Under the pieces are notes generated by a model. The model made no database searches and was not told the origin of the DNA. It saw only the letters and a list, made by a program, of their open reading frames with translations. The position numbers were made by a program, and so were the translations under genes. Of a stretch of 49,530 nucleotides of DNA, positions 28,497-37,700 are shown piece after piece (the first letter of the stretch is position 1; each line of letters starts with the position of its first letter). Origin of the DNA: Luteimonas sp. J29 (GTDB lineage: Bacteria > Pseudomonadota > Gammaproteobacteria > Xanthomonadales > Xanthomonadaceae); assembly GCF_000472505.1 (NCBI RefSeq), contig NZ_KI421430.1, forward strand, positions 69,618-119,147, given 5' to 3'.

Positions 28497-29555
28497 ATGG
28501 ACAGCTTGCACGACAGGAATAGCACGATCGTTCGTACTGACGACGCAGCCGGAGCGCCTGCACCCGGCGACCGTCTGGCTTCGTCTCCTTCGCCGGCCCC
28601 CACCTCGGAGGCGGCCTGGCTGGGCCGCGACTGGCGCTTCGCCCTGCTCCGAGCCGGGATGCGCGTGCTGTCGCGCGCGGCCCCGTCGCTGGCGGTGGAC
28701 CTGTTCCATCGGGTCTGGTTCACCCCGCCGCGGGTCCGGCCCCGCGCCGAGGCACTGCGCTGGCTGGCGCGCGGGGAGCCGCTGGAATTCCGCGTCCACT
28801 GCCAGCCGGTCCGCGCCTGGGCATGGGGCCAGGGGCCGACGGTACTGTTGGTCCACGGCTGGGGCGGCCACGCCGGGCACCTGCGCGCGATCGGCGAGGC
28901 GCTGTGCGAGCGTGGGCTGCGCGTGGTCGCCTTCGACGCGCCGGCGCACGGACGCTCGGGTCGGAGCCGCATCGGGGGCCGCCTGGTGACCCTGGTCGAG
29001 ATCGCCGACGCGCTGCGGATCGTCGCCGCCGGCGTCGGCCCGCTGCACGGGCTCGTGGCGCATTCGGGCGGTTGCACCGCGGCTGCGCTGGCGCTGCGCG
29101 GCGGCTGGGCGGGCCCGCAGCGCATGGCCCTGGTCGCCCCGTTCGCGCTGCCTTCGCAGGCGGTGCTCCCGTTCGGTCGTGCGATCGGGGCCAGCGACGC
29201 GGTGACCGCCGGTTTCAGCGAGCGCACGCAGGCCTGGCTGGGACGGCCCTGGACCGACTTCGACATGACCGGTCTTGCCGCGTCCCGCACGCCGCCACCG
29301 TCGCTGGTGGTACACGACGCCAGCGACCGCGAGGTGCCCGTGGGGCACGGCCGGGCACTGGTCGAGGCGTGGCCGGGCGCGTGCTGGATGGAGACCACCG
29401 GCCTCGGCCATCGACGCCTGCTGCGCGATCCGGCCGTGGTCGCGCGCGTGGTGGAGTTCATCGCCGACGGGCACTCCCCGCGGAGCGACCGTCCGGCGGA
29501 CTCGCGCGACGAGCTCGACCGCCTCGTCGGTCATCGCGCGCCCGCGTTGGCCTGA
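28497..29555 (+). CDS. Alpha/beta-fold hydrolase, TetR-controlled
   Basis: A 352-residue hydrolase of unknown substrate. After a disordered Pro/Ala/Ser-rich N-terminus (about 1-45) comes an alpha/beta hydrolase core: oxyanion region LLVHGWGGHAG (about 117-127), FDAPAHGRSG, nucleophile elbow AHSGG (Ser190), an acid in VVHDASDREVP and the catalytic-His region GLGHRRLLRD. There is no signal peptide, so it is cytoplasmic. The start has a GAGGAG Shine-Dalgarno about six bases upstream. An operator-like palindrome lies within codons 9-13. The pairing with a TetR gene suggests the hydrolase acts on, or is induced by, the regulator's ligand. Confidence 0.85.
   Translation: MDSLHDRNSTIVRTDDAAGAPAPGDRLASSPSPAPTSEAAWLGRDWRFALLRAGMRVLSRAAPSLAVDLFHRVWFTPPRVRPRAEALRWLARGEPLEFRVHCQPVRAWAWGQGPTVLLVHGWGGHAGHLRAIGEALCERGLRVVAFDAPAHGRSGRSRIGGRLVTLVEIADALRIVAAGVGPLHGLVAHSGGCTAAALALRGGWAGPQRMALVAPFALPSQAVLPFGRAIGASDAVTAGFSERTQAWLGRPWTDFDMTGLAASRTPPPSLVVHDASDREVPVGHGRALVEAWPGACWMETTGLGHRRLLRDPAVVARVVEFIADGHSPRSDRPADSRDELDRLVGHRAPALA
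28521..28535. promoter_or_regulatory. Second TetR operator-like site inside the hydrolase gene
   Basis: The plus strand reads AGCACGATCGTTCGT; its reverse complement ACGAACGATCGTGCT matches the tetR promoter site (ACGAACGGTCGTGCT at 27834-27848) in 14 of 15 positions. It starts 24 bases into the hydrolase coding sequence. A repressor bound here could act as a transcriptional roadblock, or mark an internal promoter if the true hydrolase start is further downstream. Confidence 0.65.
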
Positions 29556-29687
29556 GCCGCGGAGGCCGTCCGGGGCGGCTTTCATTGCCGCGCGCGAGCC
29601 TCTACCCTGTCGCCCGCCCCCCAGGAAGGCGGGTCGCGCGACCCCGGCGTCCGCGCGCGTCCTTCCCCCGCGAACCCGGACCGACCC

Positions 29688-30902
29688 TTGGCCGACTCCC
29701 CCGCTCCTACCGGCGCCGGCTGGCGCGAACAGCCGCACGCGATCGTCGAACGCGACGGCGTGCGCTACACCCTGCTCGGCACCGCCCACGTCTCCCACGC
29801 CAGCGTCGAGGCCGTCCGCGAGGCGATCGGCTCGGGCGCGTTCGACGCGGTCGCGGTCGAGCTCGACGAACAGCGCCTGAAGGCGATGGGCGATCCCGAC
29901 GCGCTGGCGAAGCTCGACCTGGTCAAGGTGGTGCGCGAAGGCAAGGTGCCGATGTTCGCCGCCAACCTCGCGCTCGCCAGCTACCAGCGGCGGCTGGCCG
30001 AACAGCTCGGGATCGAACCGGGCGCCGAACTCAAGGCCGCGGTCGAGGACGCGCAGGCGCGCGGGCTGCCGATGCGCCTGGTCGACCGCGACGTCGGGCT
30101 GACCTTCCGCCGCGCCCTGCAGGGCCAGGGCTGGTGGCAGCGCGCCAAGCTCGCGGGAGGCATCCTCGCCGGCCTGATCGTGGACGAGGACGTCGCCGAG
30201 CACGACATCGAGAAGCTCAAGCAGGGCGACATGCTGCAGGCCAGCTTCAGCGAGTTCGCCGAACAGAGCCCGGCGCTGTACGAGTCGCTGATCGCCGAGC
30301 GCGACCGCTACATGGCCGCGCGCCTGCGCGCGACCGCGGGCGACGCGCGCGAGGTGCTGGCGGTGGTCGGCGCCGGGCACCTCGACGGCCTCGCCAGGCA
30401 CCTGCGCGAGGACGACGCTGACCCGGCCGCGACCGTGTCCGCGCTCGAATCGGTGAAACCCGGGTCCAGGATCCCGGTGCTCGAGATCTGCATCGGCGTG
30501 TTCCTGCTCGGTGGCTTCGCCTGGGGCTTCGCCAGCGGCGGCTTCGACGTCGGCGCCGACCTGATGCTGTACTGGGTGCTGTGGACCGGGGGCCTGGGCG
30601 CGCTGGGTTGCCTGCTCGCCGGCGGCCATCCGCTGAGCATCCTCGGCGCGTTCGTGTCGTCCCCGTTCACGCCGCTGCATCCGGCGCTGGCCTCCGGCAC
30701 GGTCAGCGCGCTGATCGAGGCCTGGGTCCGCAAGCCCACGCATGCCGATTTCATGGCCCTGCGCGAGGACATCAACAGCGTGCGCGGCTGGTGGCGCAAC
30801 CGGGTGGCGCGGGTGATGGTCAACTTCTTCCTGACCTCGCTCGGCACCGCGATCGGGGTCTGGACCGGCGGCGCCAGGATGCTGGCGCGGCTGTTCGGCT
30901 GA
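29688..30902 (+). CDS. TraB/PrgY-family membrane protein
   Basis: A 404-residue protein. The N-terminal TraB domain (about 15-235) shows the family signatures LLGTAHVSHASVEAVREAI, AVAVELDEQR and VVGAGHLDGL. The C-terminal part has three or four hydrophobic segments: PVLEICIGVFLLGGFAWGF, YWVLWTGGLGALGCLLAGG, LSILGAFVSSPFTPLHP and NFFLTSLGTAIGVW. The family includes the enterococcal pheromone-shutdown proteins TraB/PrgY, with a proposed EreA/ChaN-like metal-binding fold; the bacterial chromosomal role is unknown. The start is a TTG, chosen because no ATG occurs before the conserved domain; the Shine-Dalgarno is weak. It converges with the CPBP gene with a 12-base gap. Confidence 0.85.
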   Translation: MADSPAPTGAGWREQPHAIVERDGVRYTLLGTAHVSHASVEAVREAIGSGAFDAVAVELDEQRLKAMGDPDALAKLDLVKVVREGKVPMFAANLALASYQRRLAEQLGIEPGAELKAAVEDAQARGLPMRLVDRDVGLTFRRALQGQGWWQRAKLAGGILAGLIVDEDVAEHDIEKLKQGDMLQASFSEFAEQSPALYESLIAERDRYMAARLRATAGDAREVLAVVGAGHLDGLARHLREDDADPAATVSALESVKPGSRIPVLEICIGVFLLGGFAWGFASGGFDVGADLMLYWVLWTGGLGALGCLLAGGHPLSILGAFVSSPFTPLHPALASGTVSALIEAWVRKPTHADFMALREDINSVRGWWRNRVARVMVNFFLTSLGTAIGVWTGGARMLARLFG

Positions 30903-30914
30903 CCCGCGCCGCGC

Positions 30915-31622
30915 TCAGAACAGGGTCGAGGCGCCGTTGGCGACGTTGTGCGCCAGCACCGGCAGGACGAGGCTGCCGGTGCGGACCCGGAACCAGACCA
31001 GCAGCAGCGCCGGGATCCCGGTCAGCGCGAAGGCGAGCGCGTCGAAGGACAGGCCGCCGTCGCGCCAGAACAGCGCGTGCCCGAGCCCGAAGGCCACGCT
31101 CGACAGCACGCCGGCCCCGCCGATGCCGCCCCAGGGGCGGCCTTCGTCGCCGCCCAGCGCACGCTGCAGCGCCAGCAGCAGCACCCCGCGGTAGAAGAGC
31201 TCTTCCTCCACGCCTGGCATGGTCCACTGGAACGCGATGGTGTCGACGTCGTCGCGGCCGCCGCCGGTCCAGGCGGCCAGTGCGAACAGCGCGATCGCGA
31301 GCCCGGAGAAGACCCACCACGCCGGGGCCGATCCCGCCGCCTGGCGCAGGACCAGGCCACAGCGCCGCGCGCCGAACGCCGGCAGCCACGCGACCACCAG
31401 CAGGCCGCCCGCGGCGAGCAGCTTGCCGGTCCAGTTCCAGCGGCTGTCGGGTACCCACGGCGGCAGCTGGCCGTAGCCGCGCGTGACCAGCACGTCGCGC
31501 AGGAGCATCAGCGCCAGCGCGATCGCCAGCCAGCCCGGGCGCACGCGCCCGCGGCCGGCGACCAGGGCCAGCAGGCCGACAAGGCCGGCATGGATCGCGA
31601 TTTCGACGAGCGCGTCGTGCAT
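30915..31622 (-). CDS. CPBP-family intramembrane metalloprotease
   Basis: A 235-residue polytopic membrane protein with about six to seven helices. The CPBP (Abi, CAAX-protease-like) motifs are present: EEELFYRG (Glu140, Glu141, Arg145), FGLGHALFW with a His, and HNVANG with a His near the end. The family includes Rce1-like proteases and bacteriocin self-immunity proteins; substrate here is unknown. The ATG at 31620-31622 is preferred, with a GGGGGA ribosome binding site upstream; an ATG at 31638-31640 is possible. It has no obvious partner gene: the RND operon ends just upstream on the same strand, 58 bases away. Confidence 0.85.
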   Translation of the reverse strand: MHDALVEIAIHAGLVGLLALVAGRGRVRPGWLAIALALMLLRDVLVTRGYGQLPPWVPDSRWNWTGKLLAAGGLLVVAWLPAFGARRCGLVLRQAAGSAPAWWVFSGLAIALFALAAWTGGGRDDVDTIAFQWTMPGVEEELFYRGVLLLALQRALGGDEGRPWGGIGGAGVLSSVAFGLGHALFWRDGGLSFDALAFALTGIPALLLVWFRVRTGSLVLPVLAHNVANGASTLF

Positions 31623-31680
31623 CGGGTTCCCCCACGGCATCCGCGGGGCCGGTGACGGGGCCGGCCCGCGCGGTCCTCCC

Positions 31681-34600
31681 TCAGGCGCCTCCTGCCCCGG
31701 CCGGCGCGGCGTCAGGCTCGCGCACGCCGCGCGCGCGCCGCACCAGGCGCGCGGTGCCGGCACGCAGGTCGTCGAGGATGGCGTAGATCGTCGGCAGGAA
31801 CAGCAGGCTGACCACGGTCGAGAACGCCAGGCCGCCGGCGATCGCGCGCGCCATCGGGTAGTACGGCGGCATGCCGTCAGGGGTATCGGTGTGCAGCGCG
31901 ATCGGGATCATGGCCAGGATCGCCGTGCCCATCGTCATCATGATCGGGCGCAGGCGCTCGCGGCTGCCCTCCACCAGCGCCTCGGTCCGGCCCACCCCGC
32001 GCCGGCGCAGGTTGTTGATGTGCTCGATCATGACGATGCCGTTGTTCACCACCACGCCCATCAGCACCAGGATGCCGATCACCGCCATGATGTTCATCTC
32101 GGTGCCGGTGATCCAGAACAGCCAGTACACGCCGAAGATCGAGAACAGCACGCAGGACATGATCGCGGTCGGGAACAGCAGGGACTCGAACACCGCGGCC
32201 ATGATCACCAGCATCAGCACCAGCGCGATCATGATCGCGCGCACCAGCTCGGCGATGCCGTCGAAATTGATGTCGAAACCCATGCCGGAGAACGTGTAGC
32301 CGTAGCCCGGCGGGAACTCCACTCCCTTCAACGCGGCTTCGATCGAAGCGCGCGCCTCGTCCATCGGAACGCCCTGCGCCAGGCCCGCCTCGATCTGCAG
32401 CATCGTCTGCCGGTTGAGCCGCCGGATCGAGCGCGCCGCCGGGTTCACGCCGACGTCGACCATGGCCAGCAGCGGCACCTGGGTGCCGTTGGGCGCGCGC
32501 ACCATGAACCCTTCCAGGTCCTCGATCCCGTAGTCGTCGGATCCGGCGAAGCGCACGTTCACCGGGATCTCGACATCGCCGCGGTGGAAGTCGCGCAGCG
32601 ACGCGCCGCGCAGCGCCATGCCCACGAACTGGGCCACGGATTCGGCACTGAAGCCGTAGGCGGCCGCGCGTTCGCGGTCCACGCGCACCGAAAGCTCGGT
32701 GTTGGCGTCGCCGGTGTCCACGCGCACGTCGCGCAGCTTCTCGTTGCGCGCGAGCAGCGGCACGATGTCGTCGGCCAGCTCCTTGAGCACTTCGGTCGAG
32801 TCGCCGACCAGGCTGAAGCGGATGCCCTCGCCGCCGCTGCCCATGCCGCTGGGCCAGCCGAGGCCGATCTTGGCCCGGGCCGACTGGGGCAGGCCCTTGC
32901 GCAGCTCTTCCTGCAGCTTCTGGTTGAGCTCGCGGTCGTTGGTGGTCAGGTACAGGCGGGTGAAGGCCCAGCCCTGTTCGCTGTAGCGGCTGTAGACGCG
33001 GTCGATGTGGAAACGCTCGCGGTTGGCGTTGACGTACTCCTCGACCCGCGCCACCTCGCGCCCCATCTCTTCCTTGGAGTAGGCGCCCTTCCACTGGTAG
33101 TAGATGTTGATCTCGTCGGGGTCGATGTCGTCGCCGCCGCCCTTGGACTGGGTGATCGGCACGGCGCTGGCCAGGCTGATGGCCAGGATCCCCGCCACGC
33201 TCCATCCGCGGTGGGCCAGCGTCCACCGCAGCAGCCGCGCGTAGCCGTGCTGCAGTCGGGTGATGAACGGCGACTTGACCGCCGGCGGGGTCTTCATCCG
33301 CGCCGACAGCATCGGAATCAGGCTCACCGCCACCAGCCACGAGGCCAGCAGCGAGACCGAGATCGTCACCGCCAGCTGCGAGAGGTAGATGGTGATGATG
33401 TTGGTCTCGCCGAAGATCATCGGCAGGAACACCACGCAGTGGCACAGGGTGCCGGCCGACAGCGCGATCGCCACGTGGCGGGTGCCGATGATCGAGGCCA
33501 GCACCGGCTGGTCGGGGTACTTCTCGCGTTCCTGGTAGATGCTCTCGACCACCACGACCGCGTTGTCGACCAGCATGCCGACCGCCAGCAGCAGGCCCAT
33601 CATCGAGATGATGTTGAGGGTGATCCCGGCGAAGTACATGAAGCCGAGGGTCATGATGAAGCAGATCGGGATCGCCGCCGTCACCATCAGGGTCGAGGGC
33701 CAGTGGCGCAGGAACGCGTACAGGACGATGATCGACAGCGCCAGGCCGATCGCGCCGGCCTCGGCCAGCGCCAGCAGCGAGCCGGTCACCGCCTCTCCCT
33801 GGTCCTGGATCACCTCGATGCCGACGTCGCGCAGCGCCGGATCCTGCTGCAACTGCGCGAGTTCGGCGCGCACCGCGCGCGAGAGGTCGACCAGGTTGGC
33901 GGAACGTTCCTTGTATACGTCCACGCCGACGCTCGGCCGGCCATCCAGCTGGCGGACGTAGTTCATCCGCTCAGGGCGGATCTCGACCGTGGCGATGTCC
34001 GACAGGCGGGTGCCGCGCTGGTCCAGGCGCAGGTCGCGCAGGTCCTGCAGGGACTGCAGCTCGCCGCGCGGCTGCACCCGCAGGCGCTGGCTGCCCTCGG
34101 TGATCTGTCCGCCCGACACGGAGAAGTTCGCCGCCTGCAGGCGCTGCACCAGGTCGTTGAGCGCGATCCCGTGCGCGACCAGGCGGTCCTTGTCCAGGCC
34201 CACCAGCACTTCCTGCCTGGCCACGCCCTCGATCTCGACCCGCGCGACGCCGGGCAGGCGCTCGAGCCGCTGCTTGATGTCGCGCTCGATGAGCTCGGCC
34301 CGGGCGCTGAGGTCCTGCCGGCTGGTCAGGCGCAGGTGGATCGCCTCGCGGTCGCTGGTGCTCCAGCGGTACACGAAGTAACGGCGGAAGTCGTCGGGAA
34401 GCTCGTCGCGCACCGCGTCGATCCGCTCGCGGGCTTCCGACGCGGCGATGGCGATGTCCCGGTCCCAGTCGCTGAACTCGACCTGGATCTGCCCTCCATC
34501 CGCGCCGGCGCTCGACTTCATCGTCTTGATGCCGGACATCGTCGAGAGCGCTTCCTCGACCGGCCGCAGGATGTTGCGCTCCACTTCTTCCGGCGTGGAG

Positions 34601-34758
34601 CCGGGGTACGGCAGCGAGACGAAGAAGAACGGGATCGTGGCCTCGGGCTCGGCTTCCAGCGGCAGCCGGAACGAGGCGATCAGGCCGATCACCACCATCG
34701 ACACGAACAGCATGATGGTGGTGACGGGGCGGCGGATCGACAGCTCGGTGATGTTCAT
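31681..34758 (-). CDS. RND efflux permease (second subunit, degenerate proton relay)
   Basis: A 1025-residue AcrB-type (HAE1-like) inner-membrane transporter with twelve predicted helices and two large periplasmic loops. The start MNITELSIRRPVTTIMLFVS is typical. The transmembrane-4 motif reads GMLVDNAVVVVES, so the second aspartate of the Asp-Asp proton relay (AcrB Asp408) is Asn. The transmembrane-10 motif reads VVVNNGIVMIEH, where AcrB-type proteins have a Lys (Lys940). It therefore may not translocate protons itself. It starts four bases after the first permease gene, in the order adaptor-permease-permease, which suggests a heteromeric pump like MdtBC. Substrates unknown. Confidence 0.9.
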   Translation of the reverse strand: MNITELSIRRPVTTIMLFVSMVVIGLIASFRLPLEAEPEATIPFFFVSLPYPGSTPEEVERNILRPVEEALSTMSGIKTMKSSAGADGGQIQVEFSDWDRDIAIAASEARERIDAVRDELPDDFRRYFVYRWSTSDREAIHLRLTSRQDLSARAELIERDIKQRLERLPGVARVEIEGVARQEVLVGLDKDRLVAHGIALNDLVQRLQAANFSVSGGQITEGSQRLRVQPRGELQSLQDLRDLRLDQRGTRLSDIATVEIRPERMNYVRQLDGRPSVGVDVYKERSANLVDLSRAVRAELAQLQQDPALRDVGIEVIQDQGEAVTGSLLALAEAGAIGLALSIIVLYAFLRHWPSTLMVTAAIPICFIMTLGFMYFAGITLNIISMMGLLLAVGMLVDNAVVVVESIYQEREKYPDQPVLASIIGTRHVAIALSAGTLCHCVVFLPMIFGETNIITIYLSQLAVTISVSLLASWLVAVSLIPMLSARMKTPPAVKSPFITRLQHGYARLLRWTLAHRGWSVAGILAISLASAVPITQSKGGGDDIDPDEINIYYQWKGAYSKEEMGREVARVEEYVNANRERFHIDRVYSRYSEQGWAFTRLYLTTNDRELNQKLQEELRKGLPQSARAKIGLGWPSGMGSGGEGIRFSLVGDSTEVLKELADDIVPLLARNEKLRDVRVDTGDANTELSVRVDRERAAAYGFSAESVAQFVGMALRGASLRDFHRGDVEIPVNVRFAGSDDYGIEDLEGFMVRAPNGTQVPLLAMVDVGVNPAARSIRRLNRQTMLQIEAGLAQGVPMDEARASIEAALKGVEFPPGYGYTFSGMGFDINFDGIAELVRAIMIALVLMLVIMAAVFESLLFPTAIMSCVLFSIFGVYWLFWITGTEMNIMAVIGILVLMGVVVNNGIVMIEHINNLRRRGVGRTEALVEGSRERLRPIMMTMGTAILAMIPIALHTDTPDGMPPYYPMARAIAGGLAFSTVVSLLFLPTIYAILDDLRAGTARLVRRARGVREPDAAPAGAGGA

Positions 34759-34762
34759 CGCC

Positions 34763-37700
34763 TCAGCCCCGTGCGCCGGCCGGATCCAGCGGGTCGTTCT
34801 CGTGCGCCAGCACCTCGGCCACGGCGGCGGCCGTGCGCCGTGCCCGGCGCCCGCGCTCGGCGTAGTACTCGTCGGGCTTGCGGTCGAGCAGGTCGTACAC
34901 CACCGGGATCACCACCAGGGTCAGCAGGGTCGAGACCAGCAGGCCGCCGATCACCGTGATCGCCATGGGCGAGCGCACTTCCGCGCCGGGGCTGCCGAAC
35001 AGCGGCGCCAGCGCCAGCGGCATGAAGCCGAACACCGCGGTCAGGGTGGTCATCATGATCGGACGCAGGCGCGAGCGGGCGCCCTCGACCAGCGCCTCGC
35101 GTTTGGCCACGCCGGCCTCGCGCAGCTGGTTGACCTTGTCGACCAGGATGATCGCGTTCTTGACCACCAGGCCGACCAGCAGGATCAGGCCGATGAACAC
35201 CACCACCGAGATCGGCGAGCCGGTCAGCACCAGCGCCCCGATCGCCCCCACCAGGGCCAGCGGGATGGTGAACAGGATGACGAACGGGTGCAGCAGCGAC
35301 TCGAACTGCGAGGCCATCACCAGGTACACCAGGAACACGGCCAGCCCGAACGCGAACAGCAACGAGCGGACCGAGTCGTCGAGTTCCTCGCCCTGGCCGC
35401 CGATGCGCATGTCCACGTCGGTGCCGATCGGGTTCTCGGCCACCATCCGCTGCACCTCGGCGACCGCGGTGCCCAGGTCGATGCCGCGCAGGTTGGCCGA
35501 GACGATCGCCACCCGGCGCTGGTCGGCGCGGTGGATCTCGCTCGGGCCGGTCGTGGCCACGATGTCGGCCACCGACGACAGTTCGACCGGATTGCCGCCC
35601 GAGGGATTGACGATCAGCCGGCGGATGTCGTCGACCGAGGAGCGCTCGTCCTCGCCGACCCGCACCAGCACGTCGATCTTGCGGTCGCGGAAGCTGTAGC
35701 GGGTGGCGACGTTGCCGCGCACCTTGCCCACCACCGCGTCCGCGATCTGGCGCGTGGTCAGGCCCAGCGCCGCGGCGCGCTCCTGGTCGAAGATGATCTG
35801 GATCTCCGGGAAGCCCTGCTCCACGGTCGACTTCACGTCGGCGTAGTGCGGGTTGCCGCGCAGCAGCTCGGCCATGCGCATGCCGGCGACGCGGATCTGT
35901 TCGAGGTCGCTGCCCTCGATCTCGATCTCCAGCGGCGGCGACAGCGAGAACAGCTCGGGCCGCGCGAAGTCGACCTGGGCCGAGGGCCAGGCCTGCATGC
36001 TCCGGCGCAGCTTCTCGATCAGCTCGGCCTCGCGCGAGACATCGTCCATCACCACCGTCAGCTTGCCGATGTTCTCGCCGCTTTCCGTCGGGCTCGCGTC
36101 CAGGCGCGTGCCCGTGCCGGACACGCCGTACAGCAGGCGCACGCCCGGCTCGCCGGCGTGGCGCTGCTGGAGGTCGCGGATCAGCGCGTCGGTGCGCGCC
36201 AGGGGCGTGCCCGGCGGCAGCTTGGCGGTCATCTCGAAGCGGTCCTGGGCCAGCTGCGGGATCAGGTCCATGCCCAGGAACGGCAGCACGGCGAGGGTGG
36301 CGGCGAACGCCAGCGACGCGAACAGCAGCACCGACTTCGGCCGCGCGATCGCCGCCGGCAGCATGCGCAGGTAGGCGGCCTCGGCGCGGCGGTAGGGCCA
36401 CATGGCGATGTCGCTGGCCTTGCGCATCACCGGCCCGACCACGGCCGCGGCCAGGCGCCACAGCCGCACCACCGCCCACGCGGCGCCGAAGAACACCCCG
36501 CGCACCAGCGCGCCGATGCCCCGCCCGGTCGCCGCGACCGGCTTCTTCCAGCGGCTCTCCGGATTCCAGCGCGGATGCGGCGCCTCCTCCGGGAACGCCA
36601 GCGGCGGACGCCCCTTGAGCGAACTGAGCATCGGCACCAGGGTCATCGACACCACCAGCGAGACCGCGATCGCGATCGCCACCGTCAGCGCCTGGTCGCG
36701 GAACAGCTGGCCGGCGATGCCCTCGACGAACACCAGCGGCAGGAACACCGCGATCGTGGTCAGCGTGGAAGCGACCACCGCCATGAACACCTCGCGGGTG
36801 CCCGAGATCGCCGCCTCCAGGATCCCCAGCCCGCGCTCGCGCGCCTTGGCCACGGACTCGAGCACCACGATCGAGTCGTCCACCACCAGGCCGGTGGCCA
36901 GCGCCAGGCCGCCCAGCGACATCAGGTTCAGGCTCAGGCCCAGCTGGCCCATGAAGAAGAACGTCGCGATGATCGAGACCGGCAGCGACAGCGAGATCAC
37001 CAGCGTGCTCCAGCCGTCGCGCAGGAACAGGAAGATGACCAGCACCGCGAGCATGCCGCCGACCACGGCGTCGACCTTGACGTCGTGCACCGCCTGGCGG
37101 ATGAACACCGACTGGTCCTCGACCACGGCCAGGTCGATGTCGCGCGGCAGCTGTTGGCGGATCTGTTCCAGGCGCGCATGCAGCGCGTCCGCGGTCGCCA
37201 CCGTGTTGGCGTCGCCCTCCTTGTACACCGCCAGCTCGACCGCCTCGTTGCCGGCGCTGCGGATCACCGCCTCGCGCTCGCGGTAGCCCTGGCGCACCTC
37301 GGCCACGTCGCGCAGCCGCACCGGCGCGGCGCCACCGCCATTGGAGTCGCTGCGCAGTGCCGCGATCACGTTCGGATCGCGGCTGCCCAGGATCGCCAGC
37401 ATCAGCTGCCGGTTCTCGCCGGTCGAGGACTGGGCCTGCGCCGCCGAACCGCCGGCGGTGGTCAGCAGCATGTCGCGCAGCTGCTCGACGTCGGTGAACT
37501 GGTTGACGGTGCGCACCAGGTAGCGGCGCGAGCCCTCCTCGAGGCGGCCGCCGGACAGGTTCACGTTCTCCTGCTTCAGCCGCTGGACCACGTTGTCCAG
37601 CGACAGGCCGAGCTGGGCCAGCTTGCGCTGGTCGATGTGGACCTGGATCTCGTCCTCCAGCCCGCCGCCGACCTTGACCGCGGCCACGCCGGGCACCGGC

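Noticed and set aside
27483..30743. A 1086-residue minus-strand open frame spanning four plus-strand genes
   Set aside because: It crosses the TetR, hydrolase and TraB genes and has no conserved domain.
31483..34959. A 1158-residue plus-strand open frame antisense to the second RND permease
   Set aside because: Rich in His, Arg, Gln and Asp with no domain; it is the mirror of a real GC-rich gene. The RND protein on the minus strand is unambiguous.
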